Position numbers and translations under genes: made by a program. A DNA stretch of 64,000 bases from DVED01 sp963838375. GTDB lineage: Bacteria; Cyanobacteriota; Cyanobacteriia; Cyanobacteriales; Geitlerinemataceae. The stretch's first letter is position 1. Each line of letters opens with the position of its first letter. The stretch is taken from NCBI GenBank assembly GCA_963838375.1, contig CAWIQY010000012.1:27816-91815 (forward strand). Direction: 5' to 3'. The notes below the pieces were generated by a model that saw only the letters and a program-made list of their open reading frames with translations, had not been told where the DNA came from and searched no databases. Below, one piece after another: positions 26,748 through 36,911 of this stretch.

Positions 26748-27417
26748 TAAAGGTATTCAGCTTCCAGCTCTTGATGTAGAATTACTTACTTTGGGTAAGT
26801 TAATCGCCATTCCTTTTAAGGCTTTTGTCAAGGAGGGAGACACATTCTGGCTTTATCCTAGTCGCCAATTACCTGAGAATCTGGCGATAGAGGATTACTA
26901 TCAGTCCGATTACTTAGATCTTGCCAAAACATCTATTTCAAAATGTCTGGACTTACCCATACAAATCAAGGCTTGGGGACGCTGCGAAAAATATTGGCGA
27001 ATTCATGTTAATCGCAAAAATGTTTTGCCCCAAATTGCTGAATCGAATATATGGAATTCCAAGGCTCTCGAAAAGATCTTCGAGAAACATCAGTGTTTGA
27101 AAATTTTGATTGTCAGAGTTTATTGGCTGTCCCAACCTTGTACAATAAATTCTTTGCCTGGATATTCAAATTTTTACTTCCCAAATCAGGAAGATATCGT
27201 CACAGATGCAAATGAGTCGGATAGTCCAGTTGTATCGAGTTCCAGCTTCGAGCAACGTAAGATTCGTTTATTGTCAGGACAAGCTTCTCAGACTTTAGAA
27301 TTAGAAAAATTATATTTCCAGATTTCTGAAGCAAAGAAAAAAGAGGGTTTAGAATCAGAACTCGAATCGAGATCTGAGAAGCTTTCTCGGTTGGTCAGTG
27401 GATTCTGTCAGTCTTAA
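26737..27417 (+). CDS. Cassette gene 3: unknown protein
   Basis: This 226-residue protein starts with an ATG that overlaps the preceding reading frame by 11 bases, which indicates translational coupling. It was not recognised. The first 150 residues alternate strands and aromatic-rich segments (GDTFWLYPSRQLPENLAIEDYY; WGRCEKYWRIHV), suggesting an OB- or SH3-like beta domain. The last 60 residues form a charged coiled coil (RKIRLLSGQASQTLELEKLYF, KKKEGLESELESRSEKL). Such a layout fits an adaptor or substrate-recognition subunit, but no function can be named. It overlaps the nuclease gene by 20 bases. Confidence 0.7.
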   Translation: MQINKGIQLPALDVELLTLGKLIAIPFKAFVKEGDTFWLYPSRQLPENLAIEDYYQSDYLDLAKTSISKCLDLPIQIKAWGRCEKYWRIHVNRKNVLPQIAESNIWNSKALEKIFEKHQCLKILIVRVYWLSQPCTINSLPGYSNFYFPNQEDIVTDANESDSPVVSSSSFEQRKIRLLSGQASQTLELEKLYFQISEAKKKEGLESELESRSEKLSRLVSGFCQS

Positions 27418-28195
27418 CCGCGATTCTAACCTAGACTGGATTAACACCATCGCAGCATTAGGCAATCGCAGTAAAACTCTCGATACCGGGAAAAGTAACT
27501 ATCAAGCCGGGACTGATTTTGAAAACATCGTGCGAGATAGCCTAGAATATCTCGGTTTTACCGTCGATTACGCCCATAAAGGCGGCGCGGGTGGCTTAGA
27601 CTTATTTTGCTGCCAACCCTATCCTTTAGTCATCGAATGCAAAGCCGGAAAGAAGATTCCTAACGATACGGCTGTGCAGTTATTAAATCTGGGAACTCTG
27701 CGCTTGCAGGATGAAAAACTCCTTCAGAAAACCGCAAAATTAATCATCGGTCCGGGTACACCCACTTCGCAACTTAATGATGCAGCAAAAGTACACGGTA
27801 TGGCAATTCTCAAACCCGAAACTCTAGAAAAACTGGTGAAGCTGAAAAGCCAATATCCGGGAGCGATCAATCTTTTCCAACTCAAATCTTACCTCACACC
27901 GGGTCAAGCCGATGATTCCGTTGAGAAATATCTCGATCGGATTGAAAGCGAAATTAAACTTCGATCGCATCTAATTCAAACTGTTAAAACTTACTTGGAA
28001 AACACTCAAGAAAAGCGCGTGAGTGTCCATTCTCTTTATGGCGCTTACGCGATGTCTCAGCCTCCCCAAACTCTTTCCTCCCAAGAAATGCACGAGATTT
28101 TAGTCGAGCTTTCTTCACCTTTAACTGGTTATTTAGGACGAGATAAAGGTCAAGATGGGAGCGATCGCTTTTACTTTCTCCGCGATTTATCCTGA
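27398..28195 (+). CDS. Cassette gene 4: PD-(D/E)XK nuclease-fold protein
   Basis: This 265-residue protein starts with GTG, 20 bases inside the preceding gene. Residues about 35-130 carry a restriction-endonuclease-like core. A helix with an acidic residue (AGTDFENIVRDSLEYLGF) is followed by YAHKGGAGGLDLFCCQPYPLVIECKAGKK, where the Asp and the E-x-K of IECKAGK form the classical Mrr-like metal site. A third block with Gln (AVQLLNLG) is also present. The C-terminal half (about 165-265) is helical with a possible winged helix (VSVHSLYGAYAMSQPPQTLSSQEMHEILVEL). It is therefore predicted to cleave nucleic acid. Together with the ATPase this looks like a DNA-targeting defence or mobile-element cassette. 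Confidence 0.8.
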   Translation: MDSVSLNRDSNLDWINTIAALGNRSKTLDTGKSNYQAGTDFENIVRDSLEYLGFTVDYAHKGGAGGLDLFCCQPYPLVIECKAGKKIPNDTAVQLLNLGTLRLQDEKLLQKTAKLIIGPGTPTSQLNDAAKVHGMAILKPETLEKLVKLKSQYPGAINLFQLKSYLTPGQADDSVEKYLDRIESEIKLRSHLIQTVKTYLENTQEKRVSVHSLYGAYAMSQPPQTLSSQEMHEILVELSSPLTGYLGRDKGQDGSDRFYFLRDLS

Positions 28196-28420
28196 AATTA
28201 AGATATGGAAGAAAGTGTGCTGTCTAAAAATAGTGGTTTGCGTAAATACCAGCGATACAACCCCTTAAATGGATCCACACTATTTTCGTTATAGATCTGC
28301 TAATTTCATCAGCGATCGTTCAAAGCAGTAAATACACTATTTTGTACACAGAATATATTCACATATAGTATCATCAAAGCTTGAAGTGCTGGGTCTACAA
28401 ATTTCATCCACCCAGATCGA

Positions 28421-30960
28421 TTAAACAGCGGCAAAATCAATAGAGTCGATCGATCCAACTTCAATTCCAACTAACCGAATTGCCAATCCATCGGCGCTAA
28501 TTTGAGTATCATTTCCAACTTGAACGATCGACAATTCTGCAAAGGTTAAACCTGCTTTTAAACCGATAATATCCACACCATCGGTAAAATCGGTAATAGT
28601 ATCGCTACCATCATCGCGAGTAAAATCAAACCGATCGCCGTCAGCTCCACCCGTTAAGGTATCGTCGCCTCGATCGCCGCTCAAGACATCTATTCCCGCT
28701 TCTCCCAGCAAAACATCTCCGTCTTTTCCTCCAAACAATATATCGCTACCTTCTCCTCCATTTACAGTATCAATGCCAGCATTTCCATACAACAGATCGT
28801 TTCCTGCTTGTCCGTGAAGACAGTCATCGCCGAGATTTCCCAGGATGACATCACCCCCGTCACCGCCAAAAACTCGATCGTCATCTTTCCCTGCAAAAAT
28901 CAGATCGTTTCCCGTACCGCCATCAATAGAATCGATGCCGGAGTTCCCAAAAATGAAGTCATCTCCTTCATCACCGAACAGTAAATCGTTGTCGAAATTA
29001 CCCAAAATTCGATCGTTTCCAACATTTCCCCGAATCGCATCGCCATCTCGACCGCCAAATACCCAATCGTCCCCATCTCCCGCTTCGACAATATCTTCTC
29101 CCTGATTGCCAAACAACCAATCCTCTCCCGGACTTCCTTGTAGATAATCGTTGCCAGCAAACCCGGCAAATGTCACACTTGTCTGAGTTTGACCCTCTAG
29201 AGTGTTGGGATTGTCATCGCCAAGGAGAAATTCTCCCGTTTGCGTGTTTGTCGTCGGTTCGGCAGTGGGAAATACCGGGGGAACGGTGGTGAGTTGGCAG
29301 GTGTCGAAGTTGGGGAAAATGGCGGGAGGATTGGGAGTTGGATTAGGGGGATTATTCGGAGTTGAAGGATTGGGAATTGGATTGGGAGGAGTGGGATTAT
29401 CGGGAGTTGGATTATTCGGAGTGGGATTATTCGGAGTTAGAGGTAACGGAATGTTAACTATGAAATTTCCTAAATCCCCAGCCGAGACTCCTTGACCTGT
29501 GGTATCTTGGACTTCATCGCCAAGTAAAGAAACGGTATAAATTCCGTTGTCCGATCGATCCCAAGTGCCGCCAGGGGGTATAAATTGGTAAGATGCAGTG
29601 GTAGTATTTCCCGTTATTTCGGTACTGACAAACTCGATGAGTTCGTCGAATCCGTTCCCCCCGAAAACCCGAACATCGCCGCTACCGACAGTTGCTACGT
29701 CAATTCCACTGTTGTCGGTATAGGTGACAGTCAGCGGATATGAAGTTCCTCCAGCAACAATAATATCAACAAATTCGGCGGTAGCGGCAGGAAGAGTTCG
29801 ATCGAAATCGTAGCGTTCCCCCGTCGCATCACCGTTATTAACCCCCATTCCCCCCAACGGAACCATCAACCCATTGGCGATGCTATCGTCATCGATGAGA
29901 TTGAGTTGAATGCTGCCGTCGCCTGTTCCCGTATCCACTTGGACGGTATAGGTATCATCGGTTCCCGTGACATTGGTGATATTTGCCGCAGAGATTCCAG
30001 AGGTGACAAGTTCAAAATCCGTGGCATCAACTCCCGTCACTGCTTCGCTGAATTGGATGGTATAGCTGACGGTACTTGCAGATGTAGGGTTTGGGTTGGT
30101 TCGGGTAATCTGGGTAACTGTTGGTTCGGTATTATTAAAGGTAACGGTGTTATCGATACTGCTACTGACATCACTAAGATTTCCGGCGGCATCGGTAGCG
30201 GCATCGGCAGCAATGGTCGCAACCACTTCCCCATTTCCCGTCATTCCCGTCACGCCAATTTCGTAGGTTGTGCCATCCATGGCGGCGGTTTCGGCAATAG
30301 TTGCCGTTAGCATCCCCGATGTCGTACTTTGACTCAAATCGATATCGCTGGCGTCAAATCCGGTGACGGGTTCGCTAAAAGTAGCGGTGAAACGAACTGT
30401 TGTAGACGAGGTGGGATCGATTTGTTCGTTCGCTTGTTCGAGAGTAACGGTAGGCGGTGTTGTATCTCCCGTGAATTGAGAGGTATTCACCAATCCTTTC
30501 GTATTACTACCATTGGTCGCCACCCAGGTAAAATCTTCGTACTGAGTTCCCATTCCCTGAAGTTGCAAGGAACTATTAGCAGGCGTTGTTGCGGTTTGTT
30601 CGATCCCGATATCGATACTGGTGAGTCCGTTTGCTGGACCTCAATTGCGGTCAGAACTCCCTCATAGCTGAGAAATTGAATAACTTTTCCGGTATTATCA
30701 ACTAAGGCAATACCATCGGGCGATCCATTTTGAATACCGTTAACGGGAAAGTCGATCGCAACGGTACCAAATCCATCGGTTTGGTCTGGAATCGTACCTG
30801 TTAAATTTTGGGTATCGTAAACTCCGCCATTATTTCCGTTATAAAGAACGATCGACCAATCTGTTAAATCCGTTCCTGCCACCCCAGCAATTTCGATAAA
30901 TTCGTTCGCATCTGTACCTGCATTATCGTAGTGAAACTCGTTAATAAAAATAGCAGTCAT
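28421..30960 (-). CDS. Lamin-tail-domain plus RTX calcium-binding protein (frameshifted)
   Basis: This long secreted-type protein has no signal peptide. It starts with a lamin-tail domain (MTAIFINEFHYDNAGTDANE, SYEGVLTAIE) whose end is in a second frame (PANGLTSIDIGI, SSLQLQGMGTQYEDFTW). One G missing near 30640 explains the break, giving 846 residues in total. Then come two beta-sandwich repeats of the type TPPTVTLEQANEQIDPTSST and NTEPTVTQITRT, a proline-rich linker (about 29300-29440, NNPTPNNPTPDNPTP), RTX nonapeptides (for example GNSGIDSIDGGTGNDLIFAG) and a C-terminal secretion-type domain ending GSIDSIDFAAV. Probably exported by type I secretion and Ca-stabilised outside the cell. Confidence 0.82.
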
Positions 30961-31026
30961 AACAATTTAGCTATAAATCAAAAATGAGATGTCATTATCT
31001 AAAACGTTAATAAATGAATTAAATTT

Positions 31027-31602
31027 TCACCAAATTTTCGTCAAATCTAATACAAAACCGGGTAAAACATTTTCTCCCGAAACTCGACCAGGACGGTCTA
31101 AAACCTCCACATCCCGGTGTTGCCTATAGATTTCTAACTTTTGATTTTGCCGATCGATCAGCCATCCCAAAAGAACACCATTTTCCCGATATTCCTGCAT
31201 TTTTTCTCGTAAGGTTTTGAGGCTATCTGAAGGCGATCGTAACTCCACCACAAAATCCGGACAAAGTGGCACAAACCCGATTCGTTCTTTAGGCGTTAGT
31301 GCTTCCCATCGTTCCAGCTTTATCCACGATGCATCGGGAGAACGATTTGCACCATTTGGCAACCGAAATCCCCCAGAAGAGTCAAACAATTTGCCTAGCT
31401 TGGTTTTCCGGTTCCAAGTCCAAAGTTGTCCTGAGATATCCTGATTTCGGTTACTCGTCTCGCCGCCAGTTGGAGGGATCACAATTAATTCTCCCGTTGC
31501 CGTTCTTTCTAAGATTAAATCACGATTAACGATCGCCAGTTGTTCAAATTGTTCGGGAGTGACTTGGAAGGCTTCAGGAATGACAATTGTCGGATTTAGC
31601 AT
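31027..31602 (-). CDS. Uma2 family (DUF820) putative endonuclease-fold protein
   Basis: This 191-residue protein is the second Uma2/DUF820 member in the window. The family blocks are LAIVNRDLILERTATGELIVIPPTGGETSNRN, RLPNGANRSPDASWIK, FVPLCPDFVVELRSPSDSLKTLREKMQEYRENGVLLGWLIDRQ and the end RVSGENVLPGFVLDL. The acidic residues of the nuclease-like fold (PDASWI; FVVELRS) are present. It is more typical in length than the copy at 1894-2580 and lacks the coiled-coil tail. The family has no assigned biological role. It is a single-gene unit divergent from ndhM. Confidence 0.9.
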   Translation of the reverse strand: MLNPTIVIPEAFQVTPEQFEQLAIVNRDLILERTATGELIVIPPTGGETSNRNQDISGQLWTWNRKTKLGKLFDSSGGFRLPNGANRSPDASWIKLERWEALTPKERIGFVPLCPDFVVELRSPSDSLKTLREKMQEYRENGVLLGWLIDRQNQKLEIYRQHRDVEVLDRPGRVSGENVLPGFVLDLTKIW

Positions 31603-31865
31603 CGTGTTAAGCCTATCGCTAAACTAGAATGAGAATCGATACAATGATTCTAGCGCGTCACTGTTCGAGAACTCTAGGACGATCGGCTACAATTGAGAAA
31701 GATCTCTTCAAGACTTCTGTCGTGTCTGCCAGATATCCTAATCTGTGGGGATTGGTGCTGAAGACGATCGATTTCGCACAACTTATTCTCTCATCTGCTT
31801 TATATTCTCGTCAACCCGTGTCAGAATTAGGTTGACGTTTAGAACCCTATTAGTTCCAGACCACC

Positions 31866-32224
31866 ATGTTACTCAAATCTACAACTCGCCACATCCATAT
31901 CTTTACCGCTGAGGTCCAAGGTCAAGATTTGATTCCCAAGGATGACGTTCTCACCATAGATGTCGATCCCGACAACGAATTCAATTGGGACGAAGAATCC
32001 TTGCAATCGGTGTATCGCAAATTTGAGGAGTTGGTACAATCCTATGAGGGTGAAGAATTGATCGAATACAATCTTCGCCGTATCGGTTCGGATTTAGAAC
32101 ATTCGTCCGATCGCTTTTATCTGAAGGCAAAATAAGCTATAATCTGAATACTCGCGTGCAGAACTATAGTTTAGGATTGCCTCGTGTGGGTGAAAACGAA
32201 AATAAGTTGTTAGGAAGCACTTAA
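31866..32224 (+). CDS. ndhM: NAD(P)H-quinone oxidoreductase subunit M (frameshifted)
   Basis: NdhM is a cytoplasm-side subunit of the cyanobacterial NDH-1 complex used in cyclic electron flow, respiration and CO2 uptake. The first frame opens MLLKSTTRHIHIFTAEVQGQ, continues through DNEFNWDEESLQSVYRKFEEL, and reaches YNLRRIGSDLEH. There a single T is missing (CATTCG instead of CATTTCG, near 32102), and the reading as given ends at 32135. In the next frame the sequence goes on FVRSLLSEGKISYNLNTRV, then NYSLGLPRV, exactly as the family expects. Restoring one T gives 119 residues. A sequencing error is the most likely reason, as the rest is well conserved. Confidence 0.92.
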
Positions 32225-32331
32225 AATTCGATCGGAAAGAAAGGGTGAAGCATTTGCATGAAGTCTTTTAGACTTGTGCATTACATCTGTCTAGCAAATG
32301 CTTTGCCTCTACCCAAATTTTTCCTCACTGC

Positions 32332-33297
32332 TTATGACTTCAGAAAATCAACATCCGGTCCGATCGGAATTATTCCCCCTGGATTTAAAGGGAAAAGATT
32401 TCCATAATAATCCCGTTTCACACTGTCTAAATCGCAAGTTTCGGCAACCCCCGGAAGCTGATATAAATCTCGCAAATATTTGCCCAAATTGGTGTAATCT
32501 TGAATCCGGCGCCGGTTACATTTAAACAATCCATAATAAACGATATCAAAGCGGAATAGCGTGGTAAATAAACGCACATCTGCTAACGTAATTCGATCGC
32601 CACATAAATAACGGTAATTCTCTAAATTTTGTTCGATTTCATCTAAGGTGGCGAACAATTCCGTACAGGCTTTTTCGTAAGCTTCCTGAGTTTGTGCAAA
32701 ACCGCAGCGATAGACACCGTTATTAACGGTATGATAAATTTTCTCGTTCCAACGATCGATCGTTTCTTGTAATTCTTCTGGATATAACTCGAGATTTGGC
32801 TTGTGAGAAAACTCGTTAAACTGAGAATTGAGGATAACGATAATTTCCGAACTCTCGTTATTAATAATACTTTGGGTTTGACTATCCCACAAAACTGGAA
32901 CCGTACAACGTCCGGTATATCCCGGTTGTGCTAACTGGTAAAAGTCAGGTAAAGTTTGACATCCCAACTCCGGCACATCAAACATCCAAATTCCCTCATC
33001 CGGCGACGGCGACACCACCGACACCGCGATCGTCTCTTCTAAACCCTTCAGCGCCCGCACCACCAGGGTTCGGTGCGCCCACGGACATCCCATCCCTACC
33101 ACCAGGCGATAGCGCCCTGCTTGCGGCGGATAAACGTCTGTACCGATCGCATTTCTAAATGCACTATCTGGACGAATATATTCCCCAGTTTTGTTGCGCG
33201 GTGCAAGTTGAGACATCATCAAATTCCACATCGTCGTCCAGGCAAACTTTCCCAGTTTAACGATGTATTTGGAAGGCAGAGATGTAGATTTAGGCAT
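32332..33297 (-). CDS. Glutathionyl-hydroquinone reductase (Xi-class GST)
   Basis: This 321-residue enzyme of the YqjG/PcpF/ECM4 group reduces glutathionyl-hydroquinones by taking the glutathione with its catalytic Cys. The diagnostic motif GMGCPWAHRTLVVRALKGLE lies at about 69-88 with the catalytic Cys in CPWA. Thioredoxin-fold features continue with TVPVLWDSQTQSIINNESSE. The C-terminal helical domain has the YHTVNNGVYRCGFAQTQEAYE block and the LCGDRITLADVRLFTTLFRFD motif. Length and motifs are typical. It protects against quinone stress. It converges with ndhM and is followed on the same strand, upstream, by the ADP-ribosylglycohydrolase gene. Confidence 0.92.
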   Translation of the reverse strand: MPKSTSLPSKYIVKLGKFAWTTMWNLMMSQLAPRNKTGEYIRPDSAFRNAIGTDVYPPQAGRYRLVVGMGCPWAHRTLVVRALKGLEETIAVSVVSPSPDEGIWMFDVPELGCQTLPDFYQLAQPGYTGRCTVPVLWDSQTQSIINNESSEIIVILNSQFNEFSHKPNLELYPEELQETIDRWNEKIYHTVNNGVYRCGFAQTQEAYEKACTELFATLDEIEQNLENYRYLCGDRITLADVRLFTTLFRFDIVYYGLFKCNRRRIQDYTNLGKYLRDLYQLPGVAETCDLDSVKRDYYGNLFPLNPGGIIPIGPDVDFLKS

Positions 33298-33364
33298 AAT
33301 TGGCGATCGCCTCGACCGATACTATTTATTATACCTTAAATCCGGTATAACTCAACCCAAATAC

Positions 33365-34378
33365 TTACGCCAAATTTAACAATTTTGCGACAACTAAGGG
33401 AGCTTGCCCTGCACTTAAAAACCCCGGTCGAGGACTTTCTCCCGATCGTGTATTGCAGTTCAAAACAGAAGATTTCATCGATTCTGGGATAGAATCTGCG
33501 CCGCAAGATGCGCCAATTAATCCACCGACAATACACGCATTCGTATCGGTATCGCCACCTCCAGTCAAAGTTTCTACAATGGCTTCTTCGTAATCCGAAC
33601 CTAACAGCAAATGGCGAAAGGCATGGGTAAAGGCAATCTTAACAAAACCATCCTGGGGAGAATACTCGATATTCACATTATTTTCAGCATCGCTTAACCA
33701 ACTCAAAACTTCTTGATTTGCACTTTCTTCTTGTGATTCCAACCAACATTTTGCTCGGTTAAATGCTACATTTCGATCGCCAAATTCTCGCATCAAACTC
33801 GCGATCGCGATCGTATAACAAGCCACCGCATAACAACAACTCGGATGAGGATGAGACAACTGCGAATCTTGTCGAGCAAAGCTTGCCAATTCCTCATCAC
33901 TCAATCGATATCCCCAAATGCCCAAAGGCGAACATCTCATCAAAGAACCGTTAGATTTAGATGTCATACAGCGTCTTGCGGCTGCCTGTGTCATCACAGC
34001 AGCATATCCTTGTTTAGCCAATATTTCGTGCCATTGCGGTTGGGCATAAGACCCTAAAGAATCCGAAGTAGTGTTACCGATATCAAACGGATTAGAGTCT
34101 ACCCATCGAGCATAATTTTTCGCGATCGATTCTATCTCAAACTCCTGACTTTCCGCTAAGGCTTGCGCCAAACAAAGGGTCAATTCTCCATCATCAGTAA
34201 TTTGTCCAGGCGCAACACCCAAAACTCCACCTCTCGGCATTTGCATCGCCCGATGAGCATCTTCAAGAGTCGGCTGGCGTCCCAGAAATTCCAAAGTTGC
34301 CCCCGCAGCATCTCCCACTAACGCACCCAACAAACAACCCATTGCCGCATCGTGGATATCTCGAGCTTTTGGTTGCAT
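33365..34378 (-). CDS. ADP-ribosylglycohydrolase family protein
   Basis: This 337-residue protein has the all-helical DraG/ARH fold that removes ADP-ribose from proteins or small molecules using a binuclear magnesium site. Metal-binding motifs are visible: MGCLLGALVGDAAGATLEFL at the start, the TDDGELTLCLAQAL block, and GGGDTDTNACIVGGLIGASC towards the end. The last 30 residues contain a NCNTRSGESPRPGFLSAGQA tail that is unusual. In cyanobacteria the substrate of most such proteins is not known. It may share a transcript with the glutathionyl-hydroquinone reductase gene, 67 bases downstream. Confidence 0.9.
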   Translation of the reverse strand: MQPKARDIHDAAMGCLLGALVGDAAGATLEFLGRQPTLEDAHRAMQMPRGGVLGVAPGQITDDGELTLCLAQALAESQEFEIESIAKNYARWVDSNPFDIGNTTSDSLGSYAQPQWHEILAKQGYAAVMTQAAARRCMTSKSNGSLMRCSPLGIWGYRLSDEELASFARQDSQLSHPHPSCCYAVACYTIAIASLMREFGDRNVAFNRAKCWLESQEESANQEVLSWLSDAENNVNIEYSPQDGFVKIAFTHAFRHLLLGSDYEEAIVETLTGGGDTDTNACIVGGLIGASCGADSIPESMKSSVLNCNTRSGESPRPGFLSAGQAPLVVAKLLNLA

Positions 34379-34599
34379 AATTTGAATCTCCGATCGATCT
34401 TAGATTTCCAGGCAGCCTCAGACAAAGCTATGTTCTGAATGTTAACAGCTTATGCGTTCAAAAATACCAGTTCAAACGTGCAGTAGCGTGTTACCTTATT
34501 ACTTATTACTTAAAAAAAACGATCGCCCTCAACAGAGAACGATCGCCCGAACTGGGCGGGAAAATCCCACCCCTGTGGCTATACTTTTAACCTCGAACC

Positions 34600-36235
34600 T
34601 TAGTAGTCGAAGTCGCCGCCCATGCCGCCGCCGGGAGCGGGAGCGCTATCCTTGGGTTCAGGCTTGTCGACAACAATGCACTCGGTTGTCAGCACCATTC
34701 CCGCGATCGAAGCCGCGTTTTGCATCGCAGAACGAGTCACCTTCGCCGGATCGACAATCCCAGCTTCAAACAAATCGACGAACTCATTGGTCGCCGCATT
34801 GTAACCGACATTGAAGGGTTTCTCCTTCACTCGCTCGGCAATCACCGCACCGTTTTGTCCAGCATTTTCAGCAATCCGCTTCAAGAGGAGCTGCCAGGGC
34901 ACGCGCCACGATCAACGCGCCCGTCAGTTCTTCGGCTTTCAGGCTGCCGTTTGCCCACTCTTCCAATCCAGGAGTCAAGTGTGCCAGAGTCGTACCGCCA
35001 CCGGGAACGATACCTTCTTCAACCGCCGCTTTCGTGGCGTTAATCGCATCTTCCAGGCGCAACTTCCGGTCTTTCATTTCCGTTTCCGTTGCCGCGCCAA
35101 CTTTGACCACAGCCACACCGCCAGAGAGCTTAGCCAAGCGCTCTTGCAGCTTTTCTTTATCGTAGCTAGAATCGGTTTCGTCCATCTGGCGGCGGATTTG
35201 TTCGCAACGCGCCTTGACGCCCGCTTCGTTGCCTTCAGCAACGATCGTGGTGCTGTCCTTGGTGATGGTGATGCGACGAGATTTGCCCAGCATCTCCAGC
35301 TTGGTCGTTTCCAACTTCAAGCCAGCATCTTCGGTGATCATTTGACCGCCGGTGAGGACAGCAATGTCTTCCAGCATAGCTTTACGACGATCGCCAAATC
35401 CAGGCGCTTTCACCGCAGCCACGTTGAGAACGCCACGCAAACGGTTCACCACCAAGGTGGCGAGCGCTTCTTTCTCGATATCTTCAGAAATAATCACCAA
35501 AGGGCGTCCAGCGCGGGCAACTTGCTCCAACACGGGAACCAAATCTTGCACCAAGCTGATTTTTTTGTCGGTGATCAGAATGAAAGGCTCTTCGAGAACC
35601 GCTTCCATACGCTCGGTATCGGTGGCGAAGTAGGGGGAGATATAGCCCTTATCGAAGCGCATCCCTTCGGTAATTTCCAATTCGGTGGTCATGGATTTCC
35701 CTTCTTCCAAGGAAATCACACCTTCTTTGCCCACCTTATCCATTGCTTGGGCAATCATTTGACCGACTTCTTCGTCGTTGCCAGCCGAGATCGAACCCAC
35801 TTGAGCGATCGCTTTGGAGTCTTCTACCGGACGAGCGTGTTTGGCGATTTGCTCCACCAGGAAGTTGGTGGCTTTGTCAATCCCGCGCTTGAGAGCAATG
35901 GGATTAGCGCCAGCCGCGACGTTCCGCAAACCTTCTTTAACAATGGCGTGCGCCAACACCGTTGCGGTGGTGGTTCCGTCTCCAGCGGCATCGTTGGTTT
36001 TGGAAGCTGCTTGGCGAATCAGGGCAACTCCCGTATTTTCGACGTGATCTTCCAGTTCGATTTCTTTGGCAATGGTGATTCCGTCATTGACGATTTGGGG
36101 TGCGCCAAATTTCTTTTCCAGAACCACGTTCCGACCTTTGGGACCGAGGGTGACTGCCACCGCTTCAGTCAGGATGTCCATCCCTTTTTCCAGGGCGCGA
36201 CGAGCATTTTCGTTGTATATAATTCGCTTGGCCAT
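34600..36235 (-). CDS. groEL: Chaperonin GroEL (frameshifted near the C-terminus)
   Basis: This is the 60-kDa chaperonin that folds proteins inside a double-ring cage with GroES and ATP. Motifs include VTLGPKGRNVVLEKKFGAP, the NDAAGDGTTTATVLAHAIV nucleotide-binding block and GGGTTLAHLTPGL. At about 34890 an extra base turns the expected ARALAAPLKRIAENAGQNG into ARALAAPLEADC and a stop at 34868. Dropping one base restores a 544-residue protein ending in the Gly-rich tail GGGMGGDFDY. It lies 51 bases downstream of groES with a CIRCE operator upstream of both. An assembly error is likelier than a broken essential gene, although other GroEL copies are common in cyanobacteria. Confidence 0.95.
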
Positions 36236-36286
36236 AGTGGTTTCAGTGTTGAAGTAATGGGTGACTGAGGAAAAAAGTATCGTCGA

Positions 36287-36598
36287 TTAGCTGACGACGG
36301 CGAGAATATCTTTCTCGGAAAGTAAAACGTATTCGTCTCCGCCCAGCTTGATATCGGTGCCAGCGTATTTGGAGTAGAGAACCTTATCGCCCACGCTGAC
36401 TTCCATCTCTTGGCGAGAGCCATCATCGCTACGTTTGCCAGGACCGACTTGAACCACTTCTCCCACTTGGGGCTTTTCTTTCGCGGCGTCGGGTAGGAGG
36501 ATACCCCCGGCTGTTTTTTCCTCCGAGGGACTCACCTTCACAAAAACGCGATCGGCTAGCGGCTTGACGGTGGAAACACTCAGAGATACGGCTGCCAT
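36287..36598 (-). CDS. groES: Co-chaperonin GroES
   Basis: This 103-residue 10-kDa co-chaperonin caps GroEL. The ATG at 36596-36598 (MAAVSLSVSTVKPLADRVFV) is preceded by GGAGAA. Conserved blocks are PLADRVFVKVSPSEEKTAGG (the mobile loop, with GGILLP), GEVVQVGPGKR, VGDKVLYSKYAGTDIK and the end EKDILAVVS. It is the first gene of the groESL operon; groEL begins 51 bases later. The CIRCE element lies 131 bases upstream of its start, as usual for HrcA-controlled operons. Confidence 0.97.
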   Translation of the reverse strand: MAAVSLSVSTVKPLADRVFVKVSPSEEKTAGGILLPDAAKEKPQVGEVVQVGPGKRSDDGSRQEMEVSVGDKVLYSKYAGTDIKLGGDEYVLLSEKDILAVVS

Positions 36599-36728
36599 AC
36601 AAAATTCTCCAAACGACGGGTTAAACTGAGAACAACAAACAAACGATTTTTTAGTTGAAGACACGAAGTCGTTAGGGCGATGCGGCGCTTTCTAACGGCT
36701 CGTGTTTCAGGAGCAACATGAAAGTAAA

Positions 36729-36755
36729 TTAGCACTCTCATCTCCTGAGTGCTAA
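36729..36755. promoter_or_regulatory. CIRCE operator (HrcA binding site) of groESL
   Basis: The inverted repeat TTAGCACTC-N9-GAGTGCTAA is perfect. HrcA binds it and represses groESL in the absence of heat stress. The hrcA gene is not in the window. Confidence 0.95.
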
Positions 36756-36865
36756 TTTACCGGAGTGAGCTGGTACAATGCAACTCCCAATACCTGTACG
36801 GGTTCCCGAACTCAATCTTGGGTAATTGGTAATTGGTCATGGTGCATAACGATTCCCCCGTCTCC

Positions 36866-36897
36866 TGAACCCCTGAACCCCTGAACCCCTGAACCCT
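36866..36897. repeat. Short tandem repeat, TGAACCCC x 4
   Basis: Four copies of the octamer TGAACCCC (the last reads TGAACCCT) sit just before the ferredoxin-like gene. This is a simple repeat of the kind common between cyanobacterial genes; no function is implied. Confidence 0.7.
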
Positions 36898-36911
36898 TGA
36901 ACTTCTTGACA

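Noticed and set aside
34811..36268. A 485-codon open frame on the plus strand
   Set aside because: It is exactly antisense to groEL, has no family resemblance, and arises from the codon bias of the real gene.
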